A program made the translations under genes and the position numbers. The notes beneath the pieces are model-generated. The model was not told where the DNA came from. It saw nothing but the letters and a program-made list of their open reading frames with translations, and did not search any database. A stretch of 43,303 nucleotides of DNA from Caulobacteraceae bacterium (GTDB taxonomy: Bacteria > Pseudomonadota > Alphaproteobacteria > Caulobacterales > Caulobacteraceae). The stretch is from positions 1 through 43,303 of the forward strand of contig JANWHQ010000145.1 in assembly GCA_025450315.1 (NCBI GenBank), given 5' to 3'. Below, in pieces: positions 7,732 to 15,845 of the stretch (position 1 is the stretch's first letter; each line of letters starts with the position of its first letter).

Positions 7732-8964
7732 ATGATCAGCAAGATCGCGCTGTTGGCGGCGGCCGCGGGCCTCACCGTCGGCCTCGCCCAGGCCAACGCG
7801 CAGCAGAACGCCCAGGCCGGCGCCGGCGCCTCGGCCGCGGGCCAGCCGCCGGCGGCGCGGCCGGCGGCCCGCCGGGGGGGCTACATGCAGCTGCCGCCGC
7901 AGGACGAGGCGGCCCTGCGCGCCAACCATCCCGAGCTCTACGTTCTGGCGCCGGTCTCGCACAAATACGTTCCCAAGAAGACCGCGTGGGGCGACCCGGA
8001 CCTGCGCGGCATGTGGCCGACCGACTCCTTCGGCGGGATGTATGTCCAGCGTCCCGAGTACATGGGCGACCGCGTGTGGCTGACCGACGAAGAGGCCAAG
8101 GTCGTCGACGCCGCCATGGAGAAGCAGCGCGACGCGCCCGCCAAGGAGACCAAGTCCGGCAAGCTCGGGATGGGCAACTGGGTCGAGGAGACCGGCGCCA
8201 GCCATCGCACCTCCATGCTGGTGGATCCGAAGAACGGCCGCCTTCCCGAGCTGACCCCCGAGGGCAAGAAGCTGCAGGACCTCGGCCGCTCCAGCTGGAT
8301 GGACACCACCAAGCACCAGTATTTCGACTGGGTGACCGACTTCGACAGCTGGGACCGCTGCATTAGCCGCGGCTTCCCCGCCTCGATGTATCCGTTCCGC
8401 TACAACAACGGGCTGCAGGTCCTGCAGGCGCCGGGCTACGTGGTCATCAACCTCGAGATGATCCATGACGCGCGGATCATCCCGCTCGACGGCCGGCCCG
8501 ATGCGCCCGAGGGCGTCAGCAACTGGATGGGCGTCAGCCGCGGCCACTGGGACGGCGACACCCTGGTGATCGAGACCGGCCACATCCGGCCCGGCGCCTC
8601 GCCGCTGAACATGGCCACCCTGGGCGCGCCCTACGGCAACACCATCCCGATGAGCCCGCAGGCCCACGTGACCGAACGGCTGACGCCGATCGACCAGAAC
8701 CACATCACCTACGAGATGACCTTCTCCGATCCGGTCTACTGGACCGCGCCTTTCACGCTGCGCGTGGATTGGACCCGCAACGAGAAGTACAAGTTCTTCG
8801 AATACGCCTGCCACGAAGGCGACGAGCAGGTTCGCAACTACATCGTCACCTCGCGTCTGCAGCGCCAGAAGGACAAGGCGGCGGCTCAGCAGAAGGCCGC
8901 CGAGGCGGCGGCGCCCGCGCCGACGGCGGCGGCCCCGGCCGCTTCGGCCAAGCAGGCTTCGTGA
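7732..8964 (+). CDS. Secreted protein of an uncharacterised family, tandem paralogue 3
   Basis: The product is 410 aa from ATG, preceded by GGGAAGG. It has a signal peptide (MISKIALLAAAAGLTVGLAQANAQQ region), a Pro/Ala/Arg-rich linker, then the same core as its neighbours: AWGDPDLRGMWP, DRCISRGFPASMYPF, YNNGLQVLQAPGYVVI, IIPLDGRPDAP, WMGVSRGHWDGDTLVIE and YACHEGDEQV, ending in an Ala-rich tail. It is the most diverged of the three at DNA level. A secreted MBL-fold hydrolase follows after about 120 bp. Function is unknown; the cluster suggests periplasmic handling of an unidentified compound. Confidence 0.85.
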   Translation: MISKIALLAAAAGLTVGLAQANAQQNAQAGAGASAAGQPPAARPAARRGGYMQLPPQDEAALRANHPELYVLAPVSHKYVPKKTAWGDPDLRGMWPTDSFGGMYVQRPEYMGDRVWLTDEEAKVVDAAMEKQRDAPAKETKSGKLGMGNWVEETGASHRTSMLVDPKNGRLPELTPEGKKLQDLGRSSWMDTTKHQYFDWVTDFDSWDRCISRGFPASMYPFRYNNGLQVLQAPGYVVINLEMIHDARIIPLDGRPDAPEGVSNWMGVSRGHWDGDTLVIETGHIRPGASPLNMATLGAPYGNTIPMSPQAHVTERLTPIDQNHITYEMTFSDPVYWTAPFTLRVDWTRNEKYKFFEYACHEGDEQVRNYIVTSRLQRQKDKAAAQQKAAEAAAPAPTAAAPAASAKQAS

Positions 8965-9083
8965 AGCCTCCGCTGGTCGGGGCCTGATGACGACGGTCCC
9001 GGGCGCGCCCGGGACGGGACAGATCAAGCGACCGGCGGCGCCACGGCGCCCCGGGATCGCGCAGGAACTCGAGGGAGGACGAC

Positions 9084-10193
9084 ATGAAGGTTAGCGCGCT
9101 CATTGCACTCTTCGCCGCCGGCGGCCTGGCCGCTTCGGCGGCGGCCCAGCAGCCGCCCGCGCCCGGCGGGGGCGCCCCGCCGCCCAGGCCGCCCGCCGGG
9201 GCCCGGCCGATGCGCTCGCCGCTGCCGCCGCCCGAGCCCATCGAGCATGTCACCAGGAACGTCTGGAAGATCTTCGGCGGCGGCGGGAACACCACCGTCG
9301 TCGTGCAGAAGGCGGGGGTCGTCCTCGTCGATACCAAGATGCCGGGCAACGGGCCGGCTATCCTGGGCGAGGTGAAGAAGGTCTCCGACAAGCCGGTCGT
9401 GCTGATCATCAACACCCACAGCCACCCCGATCACCTGGGCAGCAACGACTACATCCGCGACCAGTATCCCAACGTCCAGATCGTGATGAACGAGGGCGCC
9501 AAGGAGGAGGTCCTCGCCAACAAGGGCTACGGCCCCAAGCTCCTGCCGACCGAGACCTTCAAGGACACGATGACGATCGGCAAGGGCCAGGACGAGATCC
9601 GGCTCTACCACTTCGGCCGGGGCCACACGAACGGCGACACCTTCGTCTTCTTCCCTGCCCAGCACGTGCTCTGCATGGGCGACGTGATGGCCTGGGACAT
9701 GGCGCCGTTCCTGCCCGCGGGCGGCGCGGCCGCCATCGCCGACGAGATCGACAAGCTGGTCGCCGCCCTGAGGGGCAAGGGCGTCCAGTACGTCATCGAG
9801 GGGCACGGCAACGTGAACACCTGGGCGCACCTGGAGCGCTTCGCCCGTTTCAACCGGGCGCTGATCAAGGCCGCGCGCCTGCACTACGACCGCGGCGACC
9901 CGCCGTCGGCCGCCGTGGCCGACCTGGAGAAGGTCCCCGAGTTCGCGCCTCTGCTCGACCACAAGATCAAGCAGGGCCTCGAGTACGGCAACACGCCCTT
10001 CGCCAGAGCCAACATGAACGTCAACGTGGCCTATGCGGAGTTCGCCGGCGAGAAGATCGGGTTTGCCGTCGCGAACGGCGGGCCGCTGCCCGCCACCGAC
10101 AAGCACAAGGGCTCCAACCCCGCGGACACGGCGCCTCCGACCCCCGCCCAGATCGCGGCGGAAACGCCCCGACCCAAGCTGCCCGGCGTGTAG
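9084..10193 (+). CDS. Secreted metallo-beta-lactamase-fold hydrolase
   Basis: A 369-aa periplasmic MBL-fold protein. It has a signal peptide (residues 1-21, ending AAAQ), a Pro-rich linker, then the MBL core. Metal ligands are in NTHSHPDHLGSND (His112, His114, Asp116, His117), with later ligands in FGRGHTNGDTF, CMGDVMAW and IEGHGNV. A strong GAGGGAGGA ribosome-binding site fixes the ATG. The family includes quinoprotein-relative-like and lactonase-like hydrolases, so the substrate cannot be named. It follows three secreted paralogues on the same strand and may act with them in the periplasm. Confidence 0.88.
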   Translation: MKVSALIALFAAGGLAASAAAQQPPAPGGGAPPPRPPAGARPMRSPLPPPEPIEHVTRNVWKIFGGGGNTTVVVQKAGVVLVDTKMPGNGPAILGEVKKVSDKPVVLIINTHSHPDHLGSNDYIRDQYPNVQIVMNEGAKEEVLANKGYGPKLLPTETFKDTMTIGKGQDEIRLYHFGRGHTNGDTFVFFPAQHVLCMGDVMAWDMAPFLPAGGAAAIADEIDKLVAALRGKGVQYVIEGHGNVNTWAHLERFARFNRALIKAARLHYDRGDPPSAAVADLEKVPEFAPLLDHKIKQGLEYGNTPFARANMNVNVAYAEFAGEKIGFAVANGGPLPATDKHKGSNPADTAPPTPAQIAAETPRPKLPGV

Positions 10194-10227
10194 GGACGGC
10201 CGCTCCGGCGCCCGCCTGAGCGTTCCG

Positions 10228-10692
10228 TTGGCGCTGACCCTGCTGCGACGGGCGCGGCCCAGTGACGTCGAGGACATCCGCGCGCTCGTCCGCGAGGCCT
10301 ACGCCAAGTGGGTTCCGCGGATCGGCCGCGAGCCCAAGCCCATGACCGCCGACTACGACCGCGCGGTGGTGGAGCACCGGCTCGATCTGCTGCTGGTCGA
10401 CGGCGAGCTGGCCGGCGTGATCGAAACCGTCGACGAGGGCGATACGCTGCTCATCGAGAACGTGGCCGTCTCGCCCCGATTTCAGCGGCAGGGCCTCGGC
10501 CGGAGGCTGCTGGCCCATGCCGAACAGCTCGCCCGGGATCTTGGCCGGCCGCGCATCCGGCTCCTCACCAACCAGCGGTTCGAGGAGAACGTGCTGCTTT
10601 ATCGCCGGCTCGGATACGCCATCGACCGCCAGGAGGATCTCGGCGTCGCGATCGCCGTGCACATGAGCAAGCCGTCCGGGACGCGGAGCTGA
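10228..10692 (+). CDS. GNAT-family N-acetyltransferase
   Basis: An acetyl-CoA-dependent acetyltransferase of 154 aa. The acetyl-CoA pyrophosphate loop RFQRQGLGRRLL (Q/RxxGxG type) is preceded by the beta-4 strand IENVAVS, and a C-terminal LLYRRLGYAI segment is typical. I place the start at the TTG at 10228, giving MALTLLRRARPSDVEDI, the usual N-terminus of the fold. There is no in-frame ATG nearby and the ribosome-binding site is weak, so this start is uncertain. It begins 34 bp after the MBL gene and ends 25 bp before the convergent exporter gene. The substrate is unknown. Confidence 0.82.
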   Translation: MALTLLRRARPSDVEDIRALVREAYAKWVPRIGREPKPMTADYDRAVVEHRLDLLLVDGELAGVIETVDEGDTLLIENVAVSPRFQRQGLGRRLLAHAEQLARDLGRPRIRLLTNQRFEENVLLYRRLGYAIDRQEDLGVAIAVHMSKPSGTRS

Positions 10693-10717
10693 TCCTCCAG
10701 GGCGGCGCCTCTAGCCC

Positions 10718-12478
10718 TCAGGTGTCCCGATCGCCGTTCAGCAGCATGTCCATGGCGTGCTCCATCGAGCCGGCCTCGGTCAGGCCGCCGCCGCCGACGA
10801 AGAAGATGTCGTCGGCGTTGCGGATGGTGTTCAGGCGGTGGGCGATGATCACCTTGGTGGTGGCGCGCGGCAGCTTGTCCAGCACCTCTTCCAGCAGCTG
10901 CTCGGTCACCGTGTCGATGTTGGCCGTCGCCTCGTCGAGGATCAGGATCTCCGGCTCGCGCAGCACTGCGCGCAGGAAGGCGACCAGCTGCTTCTGGCCC
11001 AGCGACAGCCCCTCGCCGCCGTTCTTGATCGGCGTGGCGAGGCCCTCGTGGAAGCGCGCGACGAAGCCCTCCAGGCCCTGCGCCACGATCCGTTCGCCCA
11101 GAGCCTCGTCGCTCAGCCCGCCAAGCTCGCCGTGGCCGTAGACGATGTTGTCGCGCACCGTGCCGCTGAACAGGAAGGGCTCCTGCAGGATGAAGCCGAT
11201 CTTGTCGGCCCTTTCCGCGGCGGTGAAGCTGCGGATGTCGCGGCCGTCCAGATAGACCCTGCCCTGGGACGGATCGTACAGCCGGGCCATCAGCATGGCG
11301 GTGGTGGTCTTGCCGCCGCCGGTCGGTCCCACCAGGGCGTAGGTGCGGCCAGGGTCCAGGGCGAAACTGACCTTGGTCAGCACCTGCTTGCCGCCCGGAT
11401 AGCTGAAGCCCACGTCCTCGAACGCCAGCAGCGCCTGGGGACCCCGGCCGCCTGCGTCGGGAAGCCGGACGAGGTCGGTCTTGAGGTTCAGCACCTCCGA
11501 CACCCGGTCCAGCGCGGCCATCGCCATCTGCAGGCTGGACCACACCGTCGCCAGCTGGCGCAGCGGGTTATAGAAGGCGGTCACGTACAGCAGGTAGCCG
11601 ATCAGGAGGCCGACGGTCAGCTCGTGGCGGCCGATCAGCCAGACCCCGAGGCCCAGCACCAGGATCGAGCCCGTGCTGCCCGCCAGGGTGTAGAGCGGCG
11701 TGAACAGGCCCGACGACACCCCCGCCTTGACCGCCGCGCGGTAGTTGCGCGCGTTGGCGGCGCTGAACTTCTCGCGCAGATAGTCGACGCGGTTGAAGGC
11801 GACGATGACCTGGAAGTTGGCCAGGCTCTCGGAGATGTCGCCCGACAGGGCGCCCAGGCTGTCCAGGCTGGCGCGGTTGGTCCGCTTCAGCCAGGGCGAG
11901 AGCGCCCGCGTGATCACGAGCATGCCCAGCGCCGGGACCATGGCCAGCAGGCCCATCCGCCAGTTCAGGCTCAGCAGCATGATGCCGGCCCCCATCACCA
12001 GGAACAGGTTGCCGAAGGTCTGCATCAGCGCCTGGGAGAAGAACTGATTGATCCGGTCGGTGTCGCTGTTCACCCGCGAGATCAGGTCGCCGGCCCGGTT
12101 CTGAGCGAAGAAGGCGATGGGCAGGTCCGACAGGTGGGTGAACAGCTGGTTGCGCAGCCGGAACAGCACGTTGCGCCCGACCGTGCCGGTCCGCAGCGTC
12201 TGCAGGTAGCTGGTCCCCAGCGACACGACATAGACCGCGGCCAGCAGGCCCGCGTAGCGCAGCAGGGCGCCGTAGTTGGCATGGGCGATGGCGGTGTCGA
12301 TCACCCGGGCGATCAGGACGGGCGACAACAGGTTGGCCGCCGAGGTCGCGATCACGCAGACCAGCGCGATGGAGATGTTGGCCCGCTCGCCGGCCAGCAG
12401 GGGGCCCAGGGCGCGGATCGCCGAGACCAGGGTCTCGCGCTTGCCCCCGGCGTCCTGGGTCTTGAGGGCGTAATCCAT
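10718..12478 (-). CDS. ABC exporter half-transporter, catalytic subunit of a heterodimer (TM288/LmrD type)
   Basis: A 586-aa half-transporter with an N-terminal six-helix transmembrane domain (about residues 20-310) and a C-terminal ATPase domain. Walker A is GPTGGGKTT (about 383-391), the signature is LSLGQKQ (about 491) instead of LSGGQ, Walker B is ILILDEAT with an intact catalytic Glu (about 511-518), and the switch His is in IIAHRL. The non-canonical signature with intact Glu and His is what TM288/LmrD-type subunits show. The ATG at 12478 overlaps the TGA of the upstream gene (TGATG), so translation is coupled; a GTG at 12481 is an alternative. It most likely exports drugs or lipids across the inner membrane; the substrate is not predictable. 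Confidence 0.9.
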   Translation of the reverse strand: MDYALKTQDAGGKRETLVSAIRALGPLLAGERANISIALVCVIATSAANLLSPVLIARVIDTAIAHANYGALLRYAGLLAAVYVVSLGTSYLQTLRTGTVGRNVLFRLRNQLFTHLSDLPIAFFAQNRAGDLISRVNSDTDRINQFFSQALMQTFGNLFLVMGAGIMLLSLNWRMGLLAMVPALGMLVITRALSPWLKRTNRASLDSLGALSGDISESLANFQVIVAFNRVDYLREKFSAANARNYRAAVKAGVSSGLFTPLYTLAGSTGSILVLGLGVWLIGRHELTVGLLIGYLLYVTAFYNPLRQLATVWSSLQMAMAALDRVSEVLNLKTDLVRLPDAGGRGPQALLAFEDVGFSYPGGKQVLTKVSFALDPGRTYALVGPTGGGKTTTAMLMARLYDPSQGRVYLDGRDIRSFTAAERADKIGFILQEPFLFSGTVRDNIVYGHGELGGLSDEALGERIVAQGLEGFVARFHEGLATPIKNGGEGLSLGQKQLVAFLRAVLREPEILILDEATANIDTVTEQLLEEVLDKLPRATTKVIIAHRLNTIRNADDIFFVGGGGLTEAGSMEHAMDMLLNGDRDT

Positions 12479-14292
12479 CACGCGGCCTCGTAGGCGTCGG
12501 TGCTCTGCTGCGAGCGCAGGATCTGGCCGTACTCGGGACTGGTGCGCGCCAGCTCGGCATGGGTCCCCCTCGCCAGCACCTCGCCCTCCATCAACAGGAT
12601 GATCTGATCGTAGCCTTCCACCGGCGCCAGCTTCTGGGTGATCGAGATCAGCGTCAGGTGCGGATAGTTACGCTGGACGTTGGCCAGGATCCGGGCCTCG
12701 GCGGCCAGGTCGACCCGGGCGGTGAAGTCGTCGAGGAACAGGATCTTCGGATCCAGCGCCAGGGCGCGGGCCAGCATGATCCGCTGCTTCTGGCCGCCCG
12801 ACAGCGACATCCCGCGCTCGGAGACCACGGTCTCCAGCCCCAGCGGCAGGCCGGCGATGAAGCCCTGCAGTTCCGCCGTCTCGATCGCCTTGGCCAGCTG
12901 AGCCTCGTCCACCTGGGCGTTGAAGGCGATGTTCTCGCGCAGGGTCAGGTTGAACAGCTGGCTGTCCTGGAAGACGAGCCCGATCTGGGCGTAGAAGCCG
13001 GCCGGCGCATAGTCCTGCAGGGGCCGGCCATCGTAGAGCACCTGGCCGGCGGTGGGCGCCATCAGCCCCGTCATGGCGTAGAGCAGCTGCGACTTGCCCG
13101 CCGCCGTCGGGCCGGCGATGGCGGTGCGGGAGCCTGGCGCGATCCTGAACGAGACGTTGTCGAGCACCCTGCGTTCGCCATAGGCCAGGGTGAGTCCCCG
13201 CACCTCGATGGCGCCGGTCAGGTCCGCGGTCGCATCGCCCCGCGGCGGCGGGGGCGGCGCGTTCAGCACCACGCCGATCCGGAAATAGGAGGCCTGCGCC
13301 TGGCCGATCGCCATCGAGGTGAAGCCGATGACGATGATCGGGAAGATCAGGATGCCGAGATAGGCGTTGAAGGCCGAGAACTCGCCGAGGCTCATCTCAT
13401 GGACGATCACGAAATGGCCGCCCAGGGTGAGGATGATCAGGGTGGCGCAGTTGGCCAGCAGGGTGATGATCGGGATCATCGCGGCGAACTGGCGCAGGAT
13501 CTTCAGGCCGGTCGCCCGCGCCTGCTCGTTGATGGCGGTGAAGCGTCCGAGCTCGCGCGTCTGGGTGTCCAGCAGCCGCACCAGGGCCGCGCCGACGATG
13601 TTCTCGTTCAGCACCCGGTTCAGCACGTCGATGATGCCCTGCATCTGGCCGAACATCTTGCGTACGCCGCCCAGCACGACGAAGAAGGTCACGCCGATCA
13701 GCGGCAGCACCAGCAGGACCGCCAGCGCCAGCCGCCAGTTCAGCCAGAGCAGCAGCGCGCTGGCCGCGATGATCACGAACACCGACGAGATCACCGACGC
13801 CACCGCCTGGGCGACGAAGTTCTTGATGGCGTCCACGTCGGAGGTGAGATTGGTCAGCAGCTTGGCCGGCGTCATCGCCTGGACCGAGGCGTAGGTCTGC
13901 CGCGAGATGGCCTCCACCAGCCGCGCCCGCAGGTCCCGGGCCACCCGCTCGGACGCCGTGGTCTGAGCCACGTTCTGCAGGTTGCCGAACAGGAAGGCGC
14001 CCAGCGACAGCGCCAGCAGCTGGGCCAGCGACAGGGGCAGGTTCAGCGTCTTGGCGGTGAAGGCGTCGATGGCGTGCGCGATGACCTGCGGGACGAACAG
14101 GGCCAGGCCGCTCGATCCCACCGTCAGGGCCACCATCAGCGCCATCCAGCCCCGATAGGGCTTCAGCAGCGCCATCAGGCCCGGCGGGCCCGATCTCCTC
14201 TTACGCGTCTCCACCAAGCGCCCCTCCCCCGCGGCCCCCGCCGGCTCCTGGATCGCCTTCGTCGGCGACCTCGACTCGGCGCACGCCGTCAT
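12478..14292 (-). CDS. ABC exporter half-transporter, degenerate-site subunit of a heterodimer (TM287/LmrC type)
   Basis: A 604-aa half-transporter from the ATG at 14292 (MTACAES); the longer frame to 14382 adds no homology. A charged N-terminal extension precedes six predicted helices. The ATPase domain has Walker A GPTAAGKS (about 393-400), a canonical signature MSLSGGQKQR, Walker B ILFLDDFTARVD with Asp replacing the catalytic Glu (about 520), and ISITQKL, where Gln replaces the H-loop His. These two substitutions are diagnostic of the degenerate site in heterodimeric exporters such as TM287/288, LmrCD and BmrCD. It is the first gene of a two-gene operon with the partner that overlaps its stop codon. 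Confidence 0.9.
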   Translation of the reverse strand: MTACAESRSPTKAIQEPAGAAGEGRLVETRKRRSGPPGLMALLKPYRGWMALMVALTVGSSGLALFVPQVIAHAIDAFTAKTLNLPLSLAQLLALSLGAFLFGNLQNVAQTTASERVARDLRARLVEAISRQTYASVQAMTPAKLLTNLTSDVDAIKNFVAQAVASVISSVFVIIAASALLLWLNWRLALAVLLVLPLIGVTFFVVLGGVRKMFGQMQGIIDVLNRVLNENIVGAALVRLLDTQTRELGRFTAINEQARATGLKILRQFAAMIPIITLLANCATLIILTLGGHFVIVHEMSLGEFSAFNAYLGILIFPIIVIGFTSMAIGQAQASYFRIGVVLNAPPPPPRGDATADLTGAIEVRGLTLAYGERRVLDNVSFRIAPGSRTAIAGPTAAGKSQLLYAMTGLMAPTAGQVLYDGRPLQDYAPAGFYAQIGLVFQDSQLFNLTLRENIAFNAQVDEAQLAKAIETAELQGFIAGLPLGLETVVSERGMSLSGGQKQRIMLARALALDPKILFLDDFTARVDLAAEARILANVQRNYPHLTLISITQKLAPVEGYDQIILLMEGEVLARGTHAELARTSPEYGQILRSQQSTDAYEAA

Positions 14293-14479
14293 GGCCCCAT
14301 GGTCTCGCTGCGACCCGAGTGAGCCTAAGTGGGAACTGCGGGTCCGATAGTCGAGGGGTCTCGTCCCGGCGTCCCGAAACACCCGCGACCTGGACGCCGA
14401 GTTCGGCTAGGCCCTTATCGGTAACCCGGCGCCGGGACATGATGGTCCCGCGCCACCTGCGCCAGCCAAGGACCCTCTC

Positions 14480-15619
14480 ATGCCCGGCCTTCGCCCCGAC
14501 GTCGATCCCGACGGCCTTCTGGAATTCTCCGTCGTCTTCACCGACCGCTCGCTCAACCACATGAGCAAGGCGTTCCAGGAGGTGATGCACGACCTGCACG
14601 GGGTGCTCTGCGAAGTCTATGGGGCCAGCCGGGCGGTGGTGGTCCCCGGCGGAGGCACCTACGCCATGGAGGCGGTGGCGCGGCAGTTCGCCACCGGCCG
14701 CAAGGTGCTGGTGATCCGCAACGGCTTCTTCTCCTACCGCTGGACCCAGATCTTCGAGGCCGGATCGATTCCGTCGGAAGAGATCGTGCTGAAGGCCCGG
14801 CGCACCGGCAATTCGCCGACCTCGCCCTTCGAGCCCCCGCCCATCGAGGAGGCGATCACCGCCATCCGCTCCGAGCGGCCGGAGGTGGTCTTCGCCCCCC
14901 ATGTGGAGACGGCCTCGGGCATGATCCTGCCCGACGGCTACGTGCGGGCGCTGGCCGAGGCGGCCCACGAGGTCGGCGGCCTGTTCGTGCTGGATTGCGT
15001 GGCCTCAGGCTGCATCTGGGTGGACATGCAGGCCACCGGCGTCGACGTGCTGATCTCGGCGCCCCAGAAGGGCTGGTCCGCGCCGCCGTCGGCGGGGCTG
15101 GTGATGATGCGCGAGGCGGCGATCGAGCGCTGCCGGGCGACCAGGTCCACCAGCTTCGCCGCCGACCTGGGCAAGTGGCTGACCATCATGGAAGCCTATC
15201 TCGCGGGCGGCCACGCCTACCACGCCACCATGCCCACCGACGCGCTCAAGGTGTTGCGCGACGCGATGCTGGAAACCAAGGCGGACGGCTTCGAGCGACT
15301 GAAGGCCGCCCAGTGGGAGCAGGGGAACGCCGTGCGCCGCATGCTGGCCGAGCGGGGCGTGCAATCGGTGGCGGCCGAGGGCTTCGCCGCGCCCGGCGTG
15401 GTGGTCAGCTTCACCGACGATCCCGACATCCAGACCGGCAAGCGCTTCCTGGCCCAGGGCCTGCAGATCGCCGCCGGCGTGCCCCTGATGGTGGACGAGG
15501 GCCCCGGCTACCGCAGCTTCCGCCTGGGCCTGTTCGGCCTGGACAAGCTGGACGACGTCCCCGCCAGCCTGGCCCGACTGGAGAAGGCGTTCGACGAGGT
15601 GTTCCCGAAGGCCGGGTGA
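14480..15619 (+). CDS. Class V PLP-dependent aminotransferase
   Basis: A 379-aa fold-type I aminotransferase of the alanine-glyoxylate/serine-pyruvate group. PLP is expected on Lys197 in SAPQKGWSAP, with Asp172 in LDCVAS binding the pyridine nitrogen, and a glycine-rich VVVPGGGTYAME (about 53-64) holding the phosphate. The ATG has AAGGA about 8 nt upstream. It is a single gene, divergent from the ABC exporter operon and convergent with the EF-hand MBL gene, so neighbours give no clue. The amino donor and acceptor are unknown; phosphonate (PhnW) and isopenicillin epimerase-like members share the fold. Confidence 0.85.
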   Translation: MPGLRPDVDPDGLLEFSVVFTDRSLNHMSKAFQEVMHDLHGVLCEVYGASRAVVVPGGGTYAMEAVARQFATGRKVLVIRNGFFSYRWTQIFEAGSIPSEEIVLKARRTGNSPTSPFEPPPIEEAITAIRSERPEVVFAPHVETASGMILPDGYVRALAEAAHEVGGLFVLDCVASGCIWVDMQATGVDVLISAPQKGWSAPPSAGLVMMREAAIERCRATRSTSFAADLGKWLTIMEAYLAGGHAYHATMPTDALKVLRDAMLETKADGFERLKAAQWEQGNAVRRMLAERGVQSVAAEGFAAPGVVVSFTDDPDIQTGKRFLAQGLQIAAGVPLMVDEGPGYRSFRLGLFGLDKLDDVPASLARLEKAFDEVFPKAG

Positions 15620-15658
15620 CCCTTGGGCTCAGCCAGCGGCGCGTCAGCGCCGTAAGAA

Positions 15659-15690
15659 TTCACCACCGAGGACGCCAAGAGCGCCGAGGG
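15659..15690 (+). repeat. 9-nt periodic intergenic repeat, left arm
   Basis: TTCACCACCGAGGACGCC continues as CACCGAGGA-CGCCAAGAG-CGCCGAGGG, about three units of a degenerate 9-mer CRCCAAGGA. It is inverted relative to the right arm at 15772-15810. It lies in the 226-bp gap between the aminotransferase and the EF-hand MBL gene. Confidence 0.5.
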
Positions 15691-15771
15691 GCCGGGCTGC
15701 ACGCGGCCCACAGGCCCTACTGCAACCGTGCCCTATTAAGCTGTCTCATCGCAGGGGGGCGCCCCAGGCAC

Positions 15772-15810
15772 TCCATGGTGAGCTTGGTGTCCTTGGTGAT
15801 CTTGGTGTTT
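15772..15810 (-). repeat. 9-nt periodic intergenic repeat, right arm
   Basis: On the minus strand this reads CACCAAGAT-CACCAAGGA-CACCAAGCT-CACCATGGA, four units with a period of 9. It is inverted with respect to the left arm at 15659-15690 and lies 36 bp past the stop of the EF-hand MBL gene. It looks like a dispersed intergenic repeat; one window cannot show copy number. Confidence 0.55.
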
Positions 15811-15845
15811 CAAAAGAACGGAGCCAACCCAGCCCGTTGTCTCGG

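Larger units (their letters stand above)
5136..8964 (+). repeat. Tandem array of three paralogous secreted-protein genes
   Basis: Three consecutive plus-strand genes encode homologous proteins. Copies 1 and 2 are nearly identical over long nucleotide stretches, for example about 89 identical bases starting at 5881 and at 7191 (GCCCGCATCATCCC onward), including wobble positions. The short leader before their GTG starts is also alike (ACACA...TGTGGGG). Copy 3 keeps the protein sequence but differs at many wobble positions, so it is older. This points to recent duplication or gene conversion between copies 1 and 2. Confidence 0.85.
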
